A DNA stretch of 32,966 nucleotides from assembly GCA_039033795.1 (NCBI GenBank), contig JBCCBY010000002.1, forward strand, positions 1 through 32,966, read 5' to 3'. Made by a program: the position numbers and the translations under genes. The notes below the pieces were generated by a model that worked only from the letters and a program-made list of their open reading frames with translations, was not told the origin of the DNA and ran no database searches. This DNA comes from Parvularcula sp039033795. GTDB taxonomy: Bacteria > Pseudomonadota > Alphaproteobacteria > Caulobacterales > Parvularculaceae. Within the stretch, counting starts at the first letter, position 1. Each line of letters begins with the position of its first letter. Of this stretch, positions 29,996 to 32,966 are shown piece by piece.

Positions 29996-31108
29996 TCACT
30001 CCTTCGGCGTCAGCTTGAGAAGACGACCTTCGCCTCCATCCTCGCCGCCATCCTCGAACAGCCAAACATGGCCGTTTGGCCCCTGCTCAACTTCACGGAT
30101 GCGCGCATCCATCGCGAACCGCTCCACCTCACAGATGGGTCCAGTTTCGCCCTCGCAGTCAAAGGCCACGCGAACCAGGGCCTCAGAGGACAGCCCACCG
30201 ATCAGCGCGGATCCGTTCCATCCGGGAAACACATCACTTTGATAAATCATCAAGCTCGATGGGCTGATGGCTGGCACCCAATAGGTATCAGGCGCCCGAA
30301 ATTCCGGGCGGGTGTCGTGGTCAGGGATTTCGCGCCCCGAATAGTGATCACCATTGGACACGATCGGATAGCCGTAATTCTCGCCGCGCTCGATGCGCTG
30401 GAACTCATCGCCGTGGAGGGGGCCCATTTCGATCTCCCACAGCGTGCCATCGGCATCGAACGCCAGTCCCAGCGGATTGCGCATACCAAGGGTCCAGACC
30501 TCGGCCATGACGCCGCCTTGATCAAAGAACGGGTTGTCTTCCGGGATCGATCCGTCGGGGTTGAGACGAAGGATCTTGCCAAGGTTCATCCGATCGGACT
30601 GCGCCGGATTGAACTTCTGCCGATCACCGGAGCTGATGAAGAGATGTTGGCCATCCGGCGAGAACGCGAGGCGGTGACCAAAATGGCCCCGGCCCGTCGT
30701 TTTCGGCTCTTGCCGCCAGATCACCTCAACATTCGAAAGCGAACCCGCGGCCGCGTCGAGGGTCGCCATCGCCACAGCTGCGCCGCGACGACCACGGCGG
30801 CCTTCCTCGACATAAGAAAGATAAATCGTGCCGGTGGCAGCAAAGTCAGGCGCGATGATCACATCACCGAGGCCTCCTTGTCCGCCAAAATCGACCGCAG
30901 GGACACCAGAGATGGTGGCAGCGACCTCACCCTCTTGGGTCACGATCAGCAGGCTACCTGCCTTTTCCGTCACCAGGAGGCGACCATCGGGCATAAAGGT
31001 CATTGCCCAAGGGTGATCGAGATCGGCAATAATTTCGGTCTCGAAAGATTTCTCTGCAGCAGCTGGCTGCAACATCAGGGCAGTCGACAAAAGAAGGCTG
31101 GTGATCAC
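29996..31108 (-). CDS. PQQ-dependent sugar dehydrogenase (soluble Gdh/YliI family)
   Basis: A 370-residue secreted six-bladed beta-propeller oxidoreductase. Residues 1-19 are a signal peptide (cleavage near AAA-EKS). The family markers are DHPWAMTFMPDGRLLVTEKA at the start, GRGHFGHRLAFSPDG with the candidate catalytic His, SGDRQKFNPAQ, WTLGMRNPLGLAFD with the PQQ-contact Arg, and the terminal GHVWLFEDGG. Members oxidise aldose sugars using pyrroloquinoline quinone, and PQQ synthesis genes are not in the window. I use the GTG with GGGAG 8 bases upstream, which gives a clean signal peptide; the longer frame adds 11 polar residues. It is co-transcribed with the DUF962 gene. Confidence 0.9.
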   Translation of the reverse strand: MITSLLLSTALMLQPAAAEKSFETEIIADLDHPWAMTFMPDGRLLVTEKAGSLLIVTQEGEVAATISGVPAVDFGGQGGLGDVIIAPDFAATGTIYLSYVEEGRRGRRGAAVAMATLDAAAGSLSNVEVIWRQEPKTTGRGHFGHRLAFSPDGQHLFISSGDRQKFNPAQSDRMNLGKILRLNPDGSIPEDNPFFDQGGVMAEVWTLGMRNPLGLAFDADGTLWEIEMGPLHGDEFQRIERGENYGYPIVSNGDHYSGREIPDHDTRPEFRAPDTYWVPAISPSSLMIYQSDVFPGWNGSALIGGLSSEALVRVAFDCEGETGPICEVERFAMDARIREVEQGPNGHVWLFEDGGEDGGEGRLLKLTPKE

Positions 31109-31149
31109 GAGCGGGTCTCCCTGGGATCCGTTTTGGATCACATAACGCC

Positions 31150-31176
31150 AAAAGCCCGCCGGGCGAAGGGGGCTTT
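31150..31176 (-). terminator. Terminator at the end of the oligopeptidase gene
   Basis: On the minus strand AAAGCCC and GGGCTTT form a 7-bp stem followed by a short run of T. The stem starts within the oligopeptidase stop codon and precedes the sugar dehydrogenase start by about 40 bases. The tail is short (TTTTGG), so termination may be partial. Confidence 0.6.
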
Positions 31177-32966
31177 AGCCGAAGCCCTGTCCAGCCGGGT
31201 CCGCGTCAGCGAGCCCCAAGACATCAAGCGCGAAGGCGTAGTCGGCTGCGCGTTCTTTGAGGCGCTCAAACCGCGCCGCGGAGCCGCCATGCCCTGCGGT
31301 CATGTTCATCCGAAGGAGGAACGGCCCGCCCTTCGCCTCATCCCGCAAGCGCGCGATCCATTTCGCTGGCTCCCAATAGGTGACCCGGTAATCGGTGAGA
31401 CCGCCCGTCGCCAAAATCGGCGGATAGGTCTTGCCCTTCGCAACATTGTCATAGGGCGAATAGGCCTTGATCCAATCATAAGCCCTCGGGTCATTGATCG
31501 GATCGCCCCATTCTTCCCATTCCGGCGGGGTGAGCGGCAAGGACGCATCAAGGATGGTCGTCAGGACATCGACAAAAGGCACCGCACCGATAATCCCGGC
31601 ATAAAGCGACGGGTCAAGATTAACCGATGCCCCGACAAGCAGACCGCCCGCGCTACCGCCATACCCAACGATCCGGCCGCGCTTCGTGTAGCCGCGATCA
31701 ATCAAAGCGCGCGCAGAATCGTTGAAATCGGTGAAGCTGTTCTTTTTGTGCTCCAGCTTGCCGTCGAGATACCATTGACGCCCTTTCGCCGTGCTGCCGC
31801 GAATATGCGCGACCGCAAAGATGACGCCGCGATCAACGAGGCTTAGGACCCCCGTTGAGAAATCATCATCGATATGAATACCGTAGGCCCCATAACCGTA
31901 GAGCATCACGGGTTGGTCGCCATTCAGTTCCACCGCCTTTCGGCGGAGCACCATGACAGGGATGAAGGCACCGTCGCTCGCCTTGGCATCAAATCGCTCC
32001 ACCGCGTAGACATCAGGGTTGTGCCCCGAGGGAACTTCTTGGGTTTTCCGTAACGTCCGCACACGGCTGGCCATGTCGTAATCAAAGACTTGGCTAGGTT
32101 GATTAGGGCTTTCATAGGCGAACCGGATCATATCGGTCTCGAATTCGCCCCATCCGGCCAGGGACAAGCTGTAGGCATCCTGATCAAACCGGATTTCATG
32201 CTCGCCCGTGCGGTCATAGCGGCTGACAACAATCCGCGGTCGGGCATCACGGCGCTCTTCACGGACGATCCAGTCCCGGAACGTGACCATGCCCGTGACA
32301 TAGGTGCCAAGCTCATGGGGGAGCCAGTCTTTCCAGTGCGCTCGATCCGGATGGTCTTCTGGCGCGGTCACAATCTTAAAGTCGATCGCGCCGTCATGGT
32401 TGGTGTGGATATAGAACTGATCCCCGCGGTGATCGACGGAGTAAAGCTCCCCCCGGACGCGGGGCGCAAGGAGCTGGGGCGCGCTTTCAGGGGCATCAAG
32501 CGGGATGATGTGGGCTTCCGATGTGTTGCCATTGCCCACACCGATGATCAGAAATTTCTCCGAGGACGTCTCATCGATCCCGAGGAACATCCCATCATCC
32601 TCTTCCTCATAAACGAGGCGATCGGTCGATGGATCAGCCCCAAGGACGTGATGCTTGACACGCTTGGGGCGCTGGTGATCGTCGCGCTCGACGTAAAAGA
32701 AGCTCTTGCTATCAGCGGCCCATACAACGTCGCCATCCGTAGAGGGAATGGTTTCATCAAACTCTCTCCCATCTTCAAGGCGCCGCACACGGATATCGAA
32801 ATATTCTGACCCCAGCGTATCGATACCATAGGCCATCAACGCATGATCGCGCGACACATCGAGCCCGCCGATCGAGAAGAAGTCCTTTCCAGCGCCCTCT
32901 TTGTCCCCGTCGAGCATCACCTCTTCAGGGGCACCCTCGCCCGTTCGCCGTGCATAGAGGGGGTAC
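31175..32966 (-). CDS. ptrB: Oligopeptidase B (S9 family), N-terminus beyond window
   Basis: The last 596 residues of a serine oligopeptidase that cuts short peptides after Arg/Lys. The open frame continues to the window edge, so the GTG/ATG at 32920/32917 is internal: the residues before it, YPLYARRTGEGAPEEVMLDG, match the conserved N-terminal propeller of oligopeptidase B. After the propeller comes the hydrolase domain with MLYGYGAYG, the nucleophile in GYGGSAGGLL and the His in AGHGGSAARFERL. Roughly 90-110 residues should lie outside. It ends in a terminator, so it is probably transcribed separately from the sugar dehydrogenase. Confidence 0.94.
   Translation of the reverse strand, partial: YPLYARRTGEGAPEEVMLDGDKEGAGKDFFSIGGLDVSRDHALMAYGIDTLGSEYFDIRVRRLEDGREFDETIPSTDGDVVWAADSKSFFYVERDDHQRPKRVKHHVLGADPSTDRLVYEEEDDGMFLGIDETSSEKFLIIGVGNGNTSEAHIIPLDAPESAPQLLAPRVRGELYSVDHRGDQFYIHTNHDGAIDFKIVTAPEDHPDRAHWKDWLPHELGTYVTGMVTFRDWIVREERRDARPRIVVSRYDRTGEHEIRFDQDAYSLSLAGWGEFETDMIRFAYESPNQPSQVFDYDMASRVRTLRKTQEVPSGHNPDVYAVERFDAKASDGAFIPVMVLRRKAVELNGDQPVMLYGYGAYGIHIDDDFSTGVLSLVDRGVIFAVAHIRGSTAKGRQWYLDGKLEHKKNSFTDFNDSARALIDRGYTKRGRIVGYGGSAGGLLVGASVNLDPSLYAGIIGAVPFVDVLTTILDASLPLTPPEWEEWGDPINDPRAYDWIKAYSPYDNVAKGKTYPPILATGGLTDYRVTYWEPAKWIARLRDEAKGGPFLLRMNMTAGHGGSAARFERLKERAADYAFALDVLGLADADPAGQGFG

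Noticed and set aside
29648..31846. A 732-codon open frame on the plus strand
   Set aside because: It runs antisense through the PQQ dehydrogenase, DUF962 and oligopeptidase genes. Its translation is Arg/His/Gly-rich with no domain, as expected for a shadow in GC-rich DNA.

Overview
The window is about 33 kb of gene-dense bacterial chromosome, fairly GC-rich by eye, with short gaps and many 1-30 bp start/stop overlaps. Several blocks point to an alphaproteobacterium: a chvI-chvG two-component pair followed by a short hprK, a mannose-type EIIA and HPr; the order cysG-DUF2849-cysI-DUF934-cysH; a membrane-anchored cytochrome c divergent from pheA; and a pyrimidine nucleotidase-like HAD gene next to dapD. 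I cannot name the genus from sequence alone. I see no tRNA, rRNA, CRISPR array, insertion sequence or phage gene.

Layout. 1-2074 (minus): start of ybaB, a small membrane protein and dnaX. 2231-4328: a conserved-looking 96-aa gene, then a TetR regulator divergent from a membrane protein and a GNAT acetyltransferase, with twin operators between them. 4350-5503 (minus): the SRP RNA directly behind an anchored alpha/beta hydrolase. 5650-6962 (plus): a guanidinium-type SMR exporter and a NudC-like Nudix enzyme. 6965-9614 (minus): an anchored hydrolase translationally coupled to a short MprF-like protein. 9796-11036 (plus): MarR plus a crotonase. 11044-13062: pheA, cytochrome c and a second MarR. 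13110-15698 (minus): a DUF1036/peptidoglycan-binding secreted protein, a HAD phosphatase and dapD, in one overlapping run. 15837-18531 (plus): a pterin carbinolamine dehydratase and a large membrane pentapeptide-repeat protein. 18627-22200 (plus): chvI, chvG, hprK, EIIA and HPr. 22208-28654 (minus): cysG, DUF2849, cysI, DUF934, cysH, then rbfA, an unknown gene and truB. 28774-29676 (plus): a LysR regulator. 29630-32966 (minus): a DUF962 protein, a PQQ-type sugar dehydrogenase and oligopeptidase B, which runs off the window end.

How it fits together. Most of the window is housekeeping: replication clamp loading, SRP targeting, lysine/diaminopimelate and phenylalanine synthesis, assimilatory sulfate reduction with siroheme, ribosome and tRNA maturation, and envelope and carbon-status signalling. 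The less ordinary parts are small regulated cassettes with readable operators (TetR, two MarR), the duplicated DUF1036 protein coupled to dapD, the hydrolase/MprF pair, the pentapeptide membrane protein with a Cys-bearing C-terminal domain, and two enzymes (NudC, DnaX) that have lost the classical zinc-ribbon cysteines.
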